The notes beneath the pieces were generated by a model. It worked only from the letters and a program-made list of their open reading frames with translations. It made no database searches and was not told the origin of the DNA. This document shows positions 1 to 7,410 of a stretch of 9,046 nt of DNA, in pieces (position 1 is the stretch's first letter; every line of letters begins with the position of its first letter). Source of the stretch: an uncultured Ureaplasma sp. (lineage in GTDB: Bacteria; Bacillota_I; Bacilli_A; Mycoplasmatales; Mycoplasmoidaceae); NCBI GenBank assembly GCA_949295235.1, contig CASFKH010000043.1, positions 1 through 9,046 on the forward strand, given 5' to 3'. A program made the translations under genes and the position numbers.

Positions 1-635
1 ACTATTATACATGCAGAAGAAAAGTAAAAATTAAAATTATTAATAGAGGATGGAATATAACCAATTGCATAGTTTTCAATAATTTTTTTAGCATCAGGAT
101 CAGCTAATGAAATGATGCTAAATGCAATTGCAAGAGAAACAAAATTTAAAATCACTCCAGTTATAATTAGTTTTTTTAAATTTACTCTATTTTTATAATA
201 ACTTGCTCAAAAAAATAAACAACACAAAATTATAGAAGTTAAAACTATTAATATTGGGGATAATATATTAAAAGTATCTCATTCAAGTTTATTAGAATTA
301 GGATCCATATTCATATTGGTTAAAATTGCTAAAATACTGAGAGGAATTAAATTAAAATTTCCAAATCCCATAATACTGGTATCTGCAAGTTTGTTTTGAG
401 TTAATTTTTGTAACAAATAACTTGCAATCCCAAGTGCAAATCCAGTTAAAAACATCTGAGAAGTTCTTTGTCAATCCAATTTAAAAGATAATTGAACATT
501 AATATTTGTATTTAATAATATTGTTGTAGTTAAGAAAAAGAATATAAAAGCAATCAATACTAAAATAAGAACAATTAATATGTTCTTTTTTTTATTATTA
601 ACAAATACTTTTTGTTTAAATTTGTTGTATACCAT
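1..635 (-). CDS. FecCD/BtuC-type ABC transporter permease, second of two (partial, C-terminus missing)
   Basis: This is an integral membrane permease of the FecCD/BtuC family, which imports iron-siderophores, haem, vitamin B12 and in some bacteria nickel or cobalt complexes. About 211 residues are visible; the family is usually 320-350, so the C-terminal third, including the Gly-x-x-x-PHxxR coupling region, lies beyond the left edge. A strongly hydrophobic segment lies near residues 18-38. The family signature near the first cytoplasmic loop is visible as LTQNKLADTSIMGFG (residues 78-93), matching the usual T-x-N-P-L-A-x-P-x-x-L-G pattern except for the missing prolines. The ATG shares its first A with the TAA stop of the upstream permease gene, and AAGGAA lies just before it, which decides the start. 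Trp residues are TGA. It probably forms a heterodimeric channel with the neighbouring permease. The substrate cannot be read from the sequence. Confidence 0.85.
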
Positions 636-1648
636 TATTCATTCCTTACTTTAAGCAAATATATAAATATAAATATTGATAATAATGATGGTAAAAAATT
701 TACACTTAACATAATTGAGAAATTATAAGATATTATTTCAGTTAATCATGATGAACTAAGCAACAGTGCAGATCCAAATATACCTGATAAAAGAAATAAA
801 TAAAAAACATTATTTGGTTTTAAAATTATTCTTATCATATGAGGAACAACAATACCTAATAATATAACTCCACCAATAAGTAAAACTCCACTTATAGTTA
901 CCATTACTGAACAAATCGCTATAATTCAATAAATTAAATTTATTTTTATTCCTAATACTTTTGCTAATAAATAATTTTTATTAATTATATTCAAGTATGG
1001 TGACAAAAATAAAATGATAATTGTAAAAATACCTAATATTGTGCCACTTATAATTAATCTATTTGGTGTAACTGCACCAATATTACCAGATAATCAAGAA
1101 AGAGGATTACCAATTGCATCACTATAATTTATTATTAGATAATTAACACCTGTTATAATTGCATTAATACAAAAACCAGTTAATACTGATTTAAAGGTGT
1201 TATTAGTAGGATTACCATGAACTATAAGAAAATTAATAAAAATAACACTACAACTTAATAGAATACTAAAAACATATGAAAATGCATTAGAGTTTATGGT
1301 AAGTTGTGCAAGTAATGCACCCATATAAATTATTGGATAAAATCCAAGCGTTGTTGGTTCGGCTAATTTATTCTGAGTAATAATTTGTATACTTGCCCCA
1401 ACAATAGGAATTGCAAACCCAACTAATAAATAACTTAAATTAATATATAAATTTTGAATATATAATTCAGATATAACTTCATTTGGATTAAGTCATTTGT
1501 TGCCAGTATAAAAAAATCTAGATACTATTAAAATCATTGAAATTATGATAAAGAAAATTACTAATAATACTTCTTTTTTGGATAAAGAAGAACAATTAGA
1601 TAATTTCTTATTTTTCATAATGTTTTTATATTTACTTAAATTCAACAT
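635..1648 (-). CDS. FecCD/BtuC-type ABC transporter permease, first of two
   Basis: This 337-residue multi-spanning permease has the normal length of the FecCD/BtuC family. A first hydrophobic segment lies at about residues 27-43. The family signature is at 84-103 (GASIQ, then TQNKLAEPTTLGF), closely matching the usual GAxLQxxTRNPLAxPxxLG. The PHxxR motif near the ATPase-coupling helix is at 259-273 (GGVILLGIVVPHMIR). The later segment, normally rich in conserved Leu-Pro-Gly, is more diverged. The ATG follows the stop of the upstream solute-binding-like gene by two bases and lacks a strong Shine-Dalgarno sequence. A second in-frame ATG ten codons in is an alternative start. The gene overlaps the next permease by one base, so translational coupling is likely. 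The family assignment is firm; the cargo (iron chelate, haem, corrinoid, nickel or cobalt) is inferred only as metal-related. Confidence 0.9.
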
Positions 1649-1650
1649 AG

Positions 1651-3171
1651 CTATTCTAAAAATTTATTTATTGTAGTAATTGTGTTATTTGTGGAATCGA
1701 AAATTTCCATATCAAAATTATTTTCATAATATCATGTATATTCTGTATCATTTCTTTCAGAATATATTCTTAATATATTTGGTATACTATCAATTGCATC
1801 TTCAATACTATCTGGTGTAATATCATGAAGAGGAGAAATTGAAGGTAATGGCCAAACTCCATTTGATTTAAAGATATTTCTATTTGCTGATATTGCAAAT
1901 AAATTTAAATTTTTAATTTCTGATTTTGATGCTAATCTATTTACTTTTATAAAATTATTGTTATTATTCCACAATTGTAAAATATCTTTTTTCAATCAAT
2001 CTAAATACCCTGGTAATTCATTGTATTTTTTATTATTATCATCTGGATTAAATTTAAGAATATAGTTTGGTACAATTCCCATACTAATACTATGACCAAC
2101 TAAATTATATAATGTTGCTAAATAATTGGTATTATTTTCATTTTGTTCATAATTTGGAGATATAAAATCTAATTTATTATTTGGTTTTCAATCTGCCTTA
2201 ATATAAATATTTGTTATTTTATTATTTGGAATTTTAACATCATACTTATAATTTTTTGGGAAACATAACATTGAATCAAATATTGGGTGGACTTCACCAT
2301 TATACTGGTCAATTGAATTAAAAATTTGTGCAAATATATAATTTATAATAAAAGATCCTACTTGATCTCATATGCCATAATATAACCATTGCATATCAAT
2401 TGGTATTACATGTTTACATATTGCATCATTTTTTAAAAGTCGGTATGGTCAGAATTTATCATTACATGAATTATAAACATATCTAATAAATCCTTCTTCA
2501 TCATCTCCTATTTGATTTGAATCATATAAATAAAATACAATGTCAGCAGTTGATGAAAAGGCACTTGTTAATCTTTGTGAAATTGTTGATTTATTTGATC
2601 CTGCAGAATCTAATTGAGCTGCACCTATTTCAAATCAATCGTCAAATAATGAATTTGCATCATCATTGATAGGGGTTGGAAAATACATACCAAACCCAGG
2701 ACAATCATTGTTTGATAAATTAGAATAAATTTGAGAATATAAAATTGGTTGCTCAATACAAAATTGATTAACCTCTGATTTTGATTTTTCAGAATTATCT
2801 CAATATAATTGATCATTCTTAACAAATAAAACAGTTATATTTTTATTTTTAAATGTATTTAATGAATTTATATAATTTGCAAGGTTTTTAACCAAATCTC
2901 TCATTGAATTGTTTATTTGGTCGCTTTTTGATAAAAAATCAACATTTGAAATTGGATTTTTATTATTCATGTTACTAAATTTTGCTTTATTTCCATATTG
3001 CAAACTTTGAGAAAACATATCCAATTCTTTATATGGATCATTAAAAGCATTATAAAAATTAGAAATTTTAGAAGATGATTGTTGACTAATTGCTAATGCA
3101 GCAATTGGTATAGCAATAATTGGCAAAATTCCTATATATAGGAAAGATTTTAAGATGTTCTTGTGTTTCAT
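1651..3171 (-). CDS. Large exported or membrane-anchored solute-binding-like protein of the FecCD transporter
   Basis: This 506-residue protein heads the minus-strand transporter operon. It starts with a basic N-terminus (MKHKN) and a hydrophobic stretch at about residues 8-28, then a polar Ser/Gln-rich region, so it is exported or anchored at the outer membrane face. No Cys follows the hydrophobic segment, so it is not an obvious lipoprotein. Position and order suggest the substrate-binding subunit. Two stretches are weakly reminiscent of FecB/BtuF-type binding proteins: STADIVFYLYD (207-217) resembles the segment that usually reads PDxVI, and IDMQWLYYGIW (258-268) resembles the late Trp-containing segment. 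If so, the binding domain ends near residue 290 and about 215 residues form a C-terminal extension of unknown role, containing an Asn run (NNNNN). The family norm is nearer 300 residues. The start is set by AGGAAGG six bases before the ATG. Most Trp codons are TGA, with three TGG. The binding-protein role is inferred from context more than from homology. Confidence 0.6.
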
Positions 3172-3177
3172 ATTTTT

Positions 3178-3184
3178 CCTTCCT
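3178..3184 (-). promoter_or_regulatory. Strong Shine-Dalgarno of the solute-binding-like gene
   Basis: On the minus strand the sequence reads AGGAAGG, then six bases, then ATG at 3171-3169. This selects the ATG at 3171 over an in-frame upstream ATG at 3246 that would add a Lys-rich leader and has no comparable site. Confidence 0.7.
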
Positions 3185-3221
3185 ATTATTAATATTTTAA
3201 TTTTAATACTTTTTTTATTTT

Positions 3222-3284
3222 TTGGTTTTTTTAGAAAAAATAGCACTATAATATGTGTGTGTTTATTGTTATAAGCACTAAAAT
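3222..3284 (+). promoter_or_regulatory. Divergent promoter region with direct repeats
   Basis: A perfect TATAAT lies at 3247-3252. A weak TTGGTT at 3222-3227 is a possible -35 element with a long 19-base spacer. Transcription toward the PQ-loop genes would start near 3259 and leave a leader of about 55 bases. On the opposite strand the overlapping bases 3248-3253 read TATTAT, so the same site may drive the minus-strand ABC operon with a leader of about 70 bases. The heptamer AGCACTA occurs at 3242-3248 (overlapping the -10) and again at 3274-3280, in a context matching at 10 of 12 bases, 32 bases apart. This looks like a pair of operator half-sites, but no regulator is known. Confidence 0.5.
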
Positions 3285-3313
3285 TAATAAATTTTTAAGT
3301 AAAAGAGAAAATT

Positions 3314-3856
3314 ATGAGTATTGCAATGTCTATTTTTTCATTGTTGGGTACTTTTATAATTGGATTCAGTATGTTTCCACAAACTATCCTAACATTGAAA
3401 ACAAAAAATACTGCCTCTTTATCTTTACTATTATATCTAGTAATGGGTATTGCGACATTATTATTAACTATTTATGGTATTGGTTTAGTTATTATCCCTA
3501 ACCCTGAAACTCATCAAGAAGTTGCTGAACAATTAAAAGCAGGTTCATTCAATTTCAGCGGTGATGCAGTATGAGGAAATGATTCATGAATATCTGCAGT
3601 TCACAAAAATTGAATATCTGGATATATTGTTCCAGGTGCTGCATTAATCTTTGGTGAAGCAATTTGTTCAATTACATCATTCATTATTGCATTCATTAAA
3701 CTTGCAAATATGATTGGTGCAAAAAAAGCTGGTATTAGTGAATTATCATATATTCAAAAGAAATATGGTATTATTGCTCCAAATAAAAAAATTAGTAATA
3801 GAAATAAAGTTGTATTAACTAATTTAAAGAACAAATCTAAAGAAGGAAAAATTTAA
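3314..3856 (+). CDS. PQ-loop (SemiSWEET-like) membrane protein, first of a tandem pair
   Basis: This 180-residue membrane protein has a PQ-loop repeat. The first hydrophobic helix (about 5-21) ends in the diagnostic Pro22-Gln23, followed by KTKNTASLSL (29-38) and a second helix (about 38-61). A polar insert of roughly 40 residues follows (62-101, with an acidic start and several Trp), then a third helix (about 104-128). The tail is basic and carries KLANMIGAKKAGISE (129-143). Three helices with one PQ motif match the half-transporter layout of bacterial SemiSWEETs, which are about 90 residues and work as dimers; this protein is longer because of the insert and tail. PQ-loop proteins move sugars, amino acids or other small solutes; the substrate here is unknown. 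The start is supported by AGAGAAA before the ATG. The next gene is a paralogue starting two bases after the stop. Trp codons, including one at residue 87, are TGA. Confidence 0.8.
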
Positions 3857-3858
3857 TT

Positions 3859-4308
3859 ATGTTACCTAATCAAATTCATGAAACTGTTAATGCAATAATA
3901 CAAGCAAATTCATCTACATCAAGTACTGAAGAATTTTATAGTCCAGTTGCATTATGAGTATTTATTATTGTAACAATCGGAGCTGTTTTATTATTCTTAT
4001 CTTTTTTACCTGGATGAATTAATACTGTAAAAACAAAAGACACTTCTTCAATGTCTTTATCAATGTGAATAATTTCAGTTGTTGGGTTAACATTCTTAAC
4101 TTTATTCTATGCATTAGGTGTTGGAAATACTGCTACAAATGGAGATGTATCAGTTCAATTCTTAATTGTATTAATTTGTGAAGGATTATCATTAATTCTA
4201 TCTATTTATATTTTAATTTTCAAATTATGAAATATGAAAATGGCTAAAAAATTAGGAATTTCTGAAAAAGAATATTGTTATAGACTAAAACACAAAAACA
4301 AAAAATAG
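3859..4308 (+). CDS. PQ-loop-like membrane protein, second of a tandem pair
   Basis: This 149-residue membrane protein is paralogous to the one immediately upstream. A hydrophilic Ser/Thr-rich N-terminus (1-28) precedes three hydrophobic helices at about 32-50, 66-88 and 100-121. The PQ-loop position reads Pro51-Gly52 instead of Pro-Gln, but the following KTKDTSSMSL (58-67) aligns well with the first protein. The C-terminal KLWNMKMAKKLGISE (122-136) matches the neighbour's tail motif at 10 of 15 positions, which shows common descent. AAGGA inside the end of the upstream gene, about ten bases before the ATG, serves as Shine-Dalgarno, so the two genes are probably co-translated and may form a heterodimeric channel. 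A terminator follows directly. Family membership is inferred from the paralogue; the substrate is unknown. It lies just upstream of the urease operon on the same strand. Confidence 0.75.
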
Positions 4309-4314
4309 TTAATT

Positions 4315-4349
4315 AATCTACATATTATATGTAGATTTTTATTTTTTTT
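4315..4349 (+). terminator. Intrinsic terminator after the PQ-loop pair
   Basis: A perfect 10-bp stem (AATCTACATA / TATGTAGATT) with a TTA loop spans 4315-4337 and runs into a T-rich tract to 4349. It begins six bases after the stop codon of the second PQ-loop gene. It separates the PQ-loop transcription unit from the urease operon. Confidence 0.85.
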
Positions 4350-4356
4350 AAGAATT

Positions 4357-4387
4357 TTGTATCATTTTAAGAATATAGATTTATAAT
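4357..4387 (+). promoter_or_regulatory. Predicted urease operon promoter
   Basis: A perfect -10 TATAAT lies at 4382-4387. A weak -35 candidate TTGTAT lies at 4357-4362 with a 19-base spacer, so recognition may rest mainly on the -10. The predicted start of transcription is near 4394, giving an untranslated leader of about 52 bases before ureA. Its position just after the terminator supports it. Confidence 0.6.
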
Positions 4388-4393
4388 ACATGG

Positions 4394-4413
4394 TAGATAA
4401 TAAAAGTTATCTA
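4394..4413 (+). other. Stem-loop at the predicted 5' end of the urease mRNA
   Basis: A perfect inverted repeat TAGATAA (4394-4400) and TTATCTA (4407-4413) encloses the six-base loop TAAAAG. It starts at or next to the predicted transcription start. Stem-loops at the extreme 5' end are known to protect some bacterial mRNAs from decay. The stem is AT-rich and therefore weak, so this role is an inference. Confidence 0.4.
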
Positions 4414-4445
4414 TTAAATTTATTAAATGGAGTTAGTAATTAATT

Positions 4446-4751
4446 ATGTATTTAACACATAAAGAAATGCAAAAATTAATGATAAGTGTAGCAGCTGATG
4501 TTGCTAGAAAACGTAAGGCTAGAGGAGTTAAATTAAATTATCCTGAAGCTGTTGCATATATCACTGATTTTGTTATTGAAGGAGCACGTGATGGAATTTC
4601 AGTGTCTGAATTAATGGCAAAAGCAAAAAAAGTATTAACAATTAATGATGTAATGCCTGGTGTTGAATCTATGATTCATATGATTCAAGTGGAATGTACA
4701 TTCCCAGATGGCACAAAATTAGTTACTGTGCATGACCCAATTGCACATTAA
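4446..4751 (+). CDS. ureA: Urease gamma subunit
   Basis: This 101-residue structural subunit of the cytoplasmic nickel urease assembles with UreB and UreC to hydrolyse urea to ammonia and carbamate. The length is the family norm (about 100). Characteristic UreA stretches are visible: the N-terminal [20 protein letters not shown], then [28 protein letters not shown] near the middle, and the C-terminal [20 protein letters not shown]. It is the first gene of the operon. GGAG lies about 13 bases before the ATG, a longer spacing than usual. No other in-frame ATG fits the conserved N-terminus. ureB follows after 11 bases. It contains no tryptophan. In ureaplasmas this enzyme drives energy metabolism, not only nitrogen supply. 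Confidence 0.98.
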   Translation: MYLTHKEMQKLMISVAADVARKRKARGVKLNYPEAVAYITDFVIEGARDGISVSELMAKAKKVLTINDVMPGVESMIHMIQVECTFPDGTKLVTVHDPIAH

Positions 4752-4762
4752 AGGAGAAAATT

Positions 4763-5155
4763 ATGATAAACAACAAAGATATTATTCCTGGTGAATTACA
4801 TTTCGCAGATGATGAAATTATTATCAATGCAGATAGAGAAGCAACTGTAATAATTATGGAAAATACTGGAGATCGTCCAGTTCAAATAGGATCACATTTT
4901 CATTTATATGAAGTTAATCCTGCAATTCGTTTTTATGATAAAAATCAAAATTTAGATATTGATCGTAAAATTGCCTGAGGAATGCGTTTTGATATTCCAT
5001 CTGGTACAGCAATTCGTTTTGAACCAAAAGAAAAAAAACAAGTTAATATTATCCCTACAAAAGGTACAAGAGAAATTTATGGATTAGATAATCTTGTTGA
5101 TGGAAAATTAGAAAATGGTCCTAAAGTACCTTATTCAAAAATCAAAAATTTATAA
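4763..5155 (+). CDS. ureB: Urease beta subunit
   Basis: This 130-residue structural subunit packs around the UreC catalytic subunit. The conserved core is easy to see: PGEL near residues 9-12, NADREATV at 22-29, then [20 protein letters not shown] (34-53), the [25 protein letters not shown] segment in the middle, and GTREIYG later. Compared with the 100-110 residues common in proteobacterial UreB, it has a short N-terminal addition (MINNKD) and about 20 extra C-terminal residues ending in KIKNL. A strong AAGGAG just before the ATG fixes the start. The single TGA at codon 72 is read as Trp. ureC follows 18 bases downstream. Confidence 0.97.
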
Positions 5156-5173
5156 TTTATAAGAGGCTTTAAT

Positions 5174-6958
5174 ATGCAAAAATTATCAAGAAAAACATAT
5201 TCTGATTTATTCGGAATTACAGTTGGTGATAGTGTTAGATTAGCTGACACTAACCTATGAATAAAAGTTGAAAAAGATTTAAGTTTATATGGTGAAGAAG
5301 CCGTATTTGGTGGTGGAAAAACTTTACGTGATGGAATGGGACAAAACCCAATATTCACTAGAGAAAATCCAAAAGTAATGGATTTAGTTATTACAAATGC
5401 ATTAATTTTAGATTATTCAGGAATTTATAAAGCTGATATCGGTGTTAAGGATGGAAAAATTGCAGCAATTGGACATGCTGGTAACCCATTCTTATCAGAT
5501 AAAATTGATATGATAGTCGGTGTTGGAACTGAAGCATTTAGTGGTGAAGGAAAAATTTTTACAGCTGGTGGTTTAGATACTCACGTTCATTATCTTGAAC
5601 CTCAAATTGCTGAAGTCGCATTAGATAATGGTATTACAACTATCATTTGTGGTGGAACTGGATTAAATGATGGTACAAAATCTGCCACTGCGACTCCTGG
5701 TCCATGATTTATTAGAGAAATGTTAAGATCTGCTGAAAATTTACCAATTAATGTAGGTTTTTTAGGTAAAGGACATGGTGCATCAATTGAACCATTAGCT
5801 GAACAAATCGAAGCTGGTGCTTGTGGTTTAAAAATTCACGAAGATTGAGGTGCTACTCACTCATCTATTGATTTTTCATTAAAAGCAGCTGATAAATATG
5901 ATGTTCAAGTTGCAATCCATACTGATACATTAAATGAAAATGGATTTGTTGAAGATACAATGAAAGCAATTAATGGAAGAGTTATTCACACATATCACTC
6001 TGAAGGTGCTGGTGGTGGGCATGCTCCTGATATTATGGTAGTTACAAAATATGAAAATATATTACCTTCTTCAACTTCTCCTACAATTCCATATACTGTA
6101 AATACAATTGCAGAACACTTAGATATGTTAATTGTATGTCATCACTTAAATCCAAAAGTTCCTGAAGATGTAGCTTTTGCAGATTCAAGAATTAGAAAAC
6201 AAACTATAATGGCTGAAGATATTCTTCATGATATGGGTGCAATTTCTGCTACTTCATCTGATACATTAGCCATGGGAAGAATTGGTGAAGTTGTAGCTAG
6301 AACATGACAAATGGCTGATAAAATGAAGAAAGATTTTGGATTCTTAAAAGGTGATTGTGAATATAATGACAATAACCGTGTAAAACGTTATATTGCAAAA
6401 TATACTATTAATCCTGCTAAAATTCATGGGGTTTCAGATTATATTGGATCTATTGAAATTGGTAAGATTGCTGATATTGTTTGTTGAGAACCTAAATTCT
6501 TTGGAATTAAACCATATTGTGTATTCAAATCTGGTGTAATTACAAGAGCGGTTTGTGGTGATGAAAACGCTTCAATTCCAACATGTGAACCAATGGTTAT
6601 GAGACCTGCATTTGGTGCAATCGGAAAATGTGTTCAATCAACATCTGTTTTATTTACTTCTCAAGTTGCAATTAAAAACAACATTAAACAAAAATACCAT
6701 TTAGAAAAAGAATTATTACCAGTTCATAATTGTAGAAATCTTTCTAAGAAAGATCTTGAATTAAATACTTTAATGCCTAACATTGAAGTTGATTCACAAA
6801 CTTTTGATGTTTCAGTAAGTGTAAATGATATCAAAAATTGAATTGAAGATATTAATACAACTTCTAAATGACCAAAATTAGATAATGGAAATAGAGTTGT
6901 GCTTCAAGCAAATCCTTTAGATGAAGCTCCATTAGCTCAATTATATTTCTTATACTAA
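5174..6958 (+). CDS. ureC: Urease alpha (catalytic) subunit
   Basis: This 594-residue catalytic subunit contains the dinuclear nickel centre that hydrolyses urea in the cytoplasm. Every expected active-site residue can be located, each offset by +3 from Klebsiella numbering: His137 and His139 (HVH), the carbamylated Lys220 with His222 in GLKIHEDWG, His249 in AIHTDTLNE, His275 in [15 protein letters not shown], the mobile-flap Cys322-His323 (VCHHLNP), and Asp363 in [11 protein letters not shown]. The N-terminus ([20 protein letters not shown]) and the C-terminal end (PLAQLYFLY) are typical. The protein is somewhat longer than the usual 567-572. The start is supported by AGAGG eight bases before the ATG. 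All seven Trp codons are TGA and none is TGG. The gene appears intact. ureE starts two bases after the stop. Confidence 0.99.
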
Positions 6959-6960
6959 TT

Positions 6961-7410
6961 ATGAAAATTTGTAAAAAAATAATTGATAATATTAAAAATA
7001 TTGATATTGAAAATAATCATTTTCATATTCAAAAAGTAATTTTGAATCAAGATGATTTATTAAAAAAAATGATTTTAGCAATTACTGATCATCATGAAGA
7101 AATTACAATTTCCATTGATGATAATACTAAAATTAAAGATGGGGACATTATTTATAAAGATGATCATGATATTGTAATTGTTAAAATAGATTCTGACAAT
7201 TTAATATGTATTAATCCTGCTAATCTTGATCAAATGGGTTATGTTGCTCACAATTTAGGTAATCGTCATATTCCATGTCAATTTCTTAATAATAAAATTT
7301 ATTTAGTTTATGATTATTTAATTGAAGAGTGACTTAAAAAAAACAATATTGAATATACAGTGGAAAATATCAAATTATCAACCCCTTTTAAATATGCAAC
7401 ATTGTCTTAA
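6961..7410 (+). CDS. ureE: Urease accessory protein UreE (nickel metallochaperone)
   Basis: This 149-residue nickel-binding chaperone delivers Ni2+ to the UreF-UreG-UreD complex during urease maturation. The family's hallmark AHNLGNRHIPCQF is present, with the dimer-interface metal-binding His at residue 103. An N-terminal beta-rich domain precedes it. The His-rich C-terminal tail of Klebsiella UreE is absent: the tail ends in FKYATLS. A few His lie in the N-terminal half (DHHEE, KDDHD). No convincing Shine-Dalgarno precedes the ATG, which lies two bases after the ureC stop, so translation probably depends on ureC ribosomes. TGA at 7330-7332 is read as Trp. The end overlaps the start of ureF by 17 bases. 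Confidence 0.95.

Noticed and set aside
1944..1972. Asn-codon run (NNNNN) in the solute-binding-like gene as a contingency repeat
   Set aside because: The codons are few and in frame; any slippage by triplets would only alter length slightly. Asn runs are common in AT-rich genomes.
2625..2825. Minus-strand open frame of 66 codons inside the solute-binding-like gene
   Set aside because: It is in a different frame from the long gene, which runs continuously when TGA is Trp. It looks like a shadow frame.
3255..3262. (GT)4 tract just after the -10 box as a phase-variation switch
   Set aside because: Four dinucleotide units are too few to expect frequent slippage, and the tract lies after the -10, not in the spacer.
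3253..3501. Open frame of 82 codons on the plus strand overlapping the first PQ-loop gene
   Set aside because: It overlaps the well-supported PQ-loop frame, has a Tyr/Cys/Asn-rich composition typical of an out-of-frame reading of AT-rich DNA, and starts inside the promoter.
3314..4308. Apparent truncated genes broken by TGA codons in the PQ-loop, urease and transporter genes
   Set aside because: The TGAs fall at conserved Trp positions, such as in PGPW and EDWG of UreC, so this is the mollicute genetic code and not pseudogenes.
4351..4445. Nickel-responsive (NikR-like) operator or riboswitch in the urease leader
   Set aside because: Apart from the short 7-bp hairpin, no long palindrome or conserved riboswitch core can be seen in the leader of about 52 bases.
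5131..5358. Antisense open frame of 75 codons across the ureB-ureC junction
   Set aside because: It lies opposite conserved ureC sequence, has no ribosome binding site and no recognisable motif.
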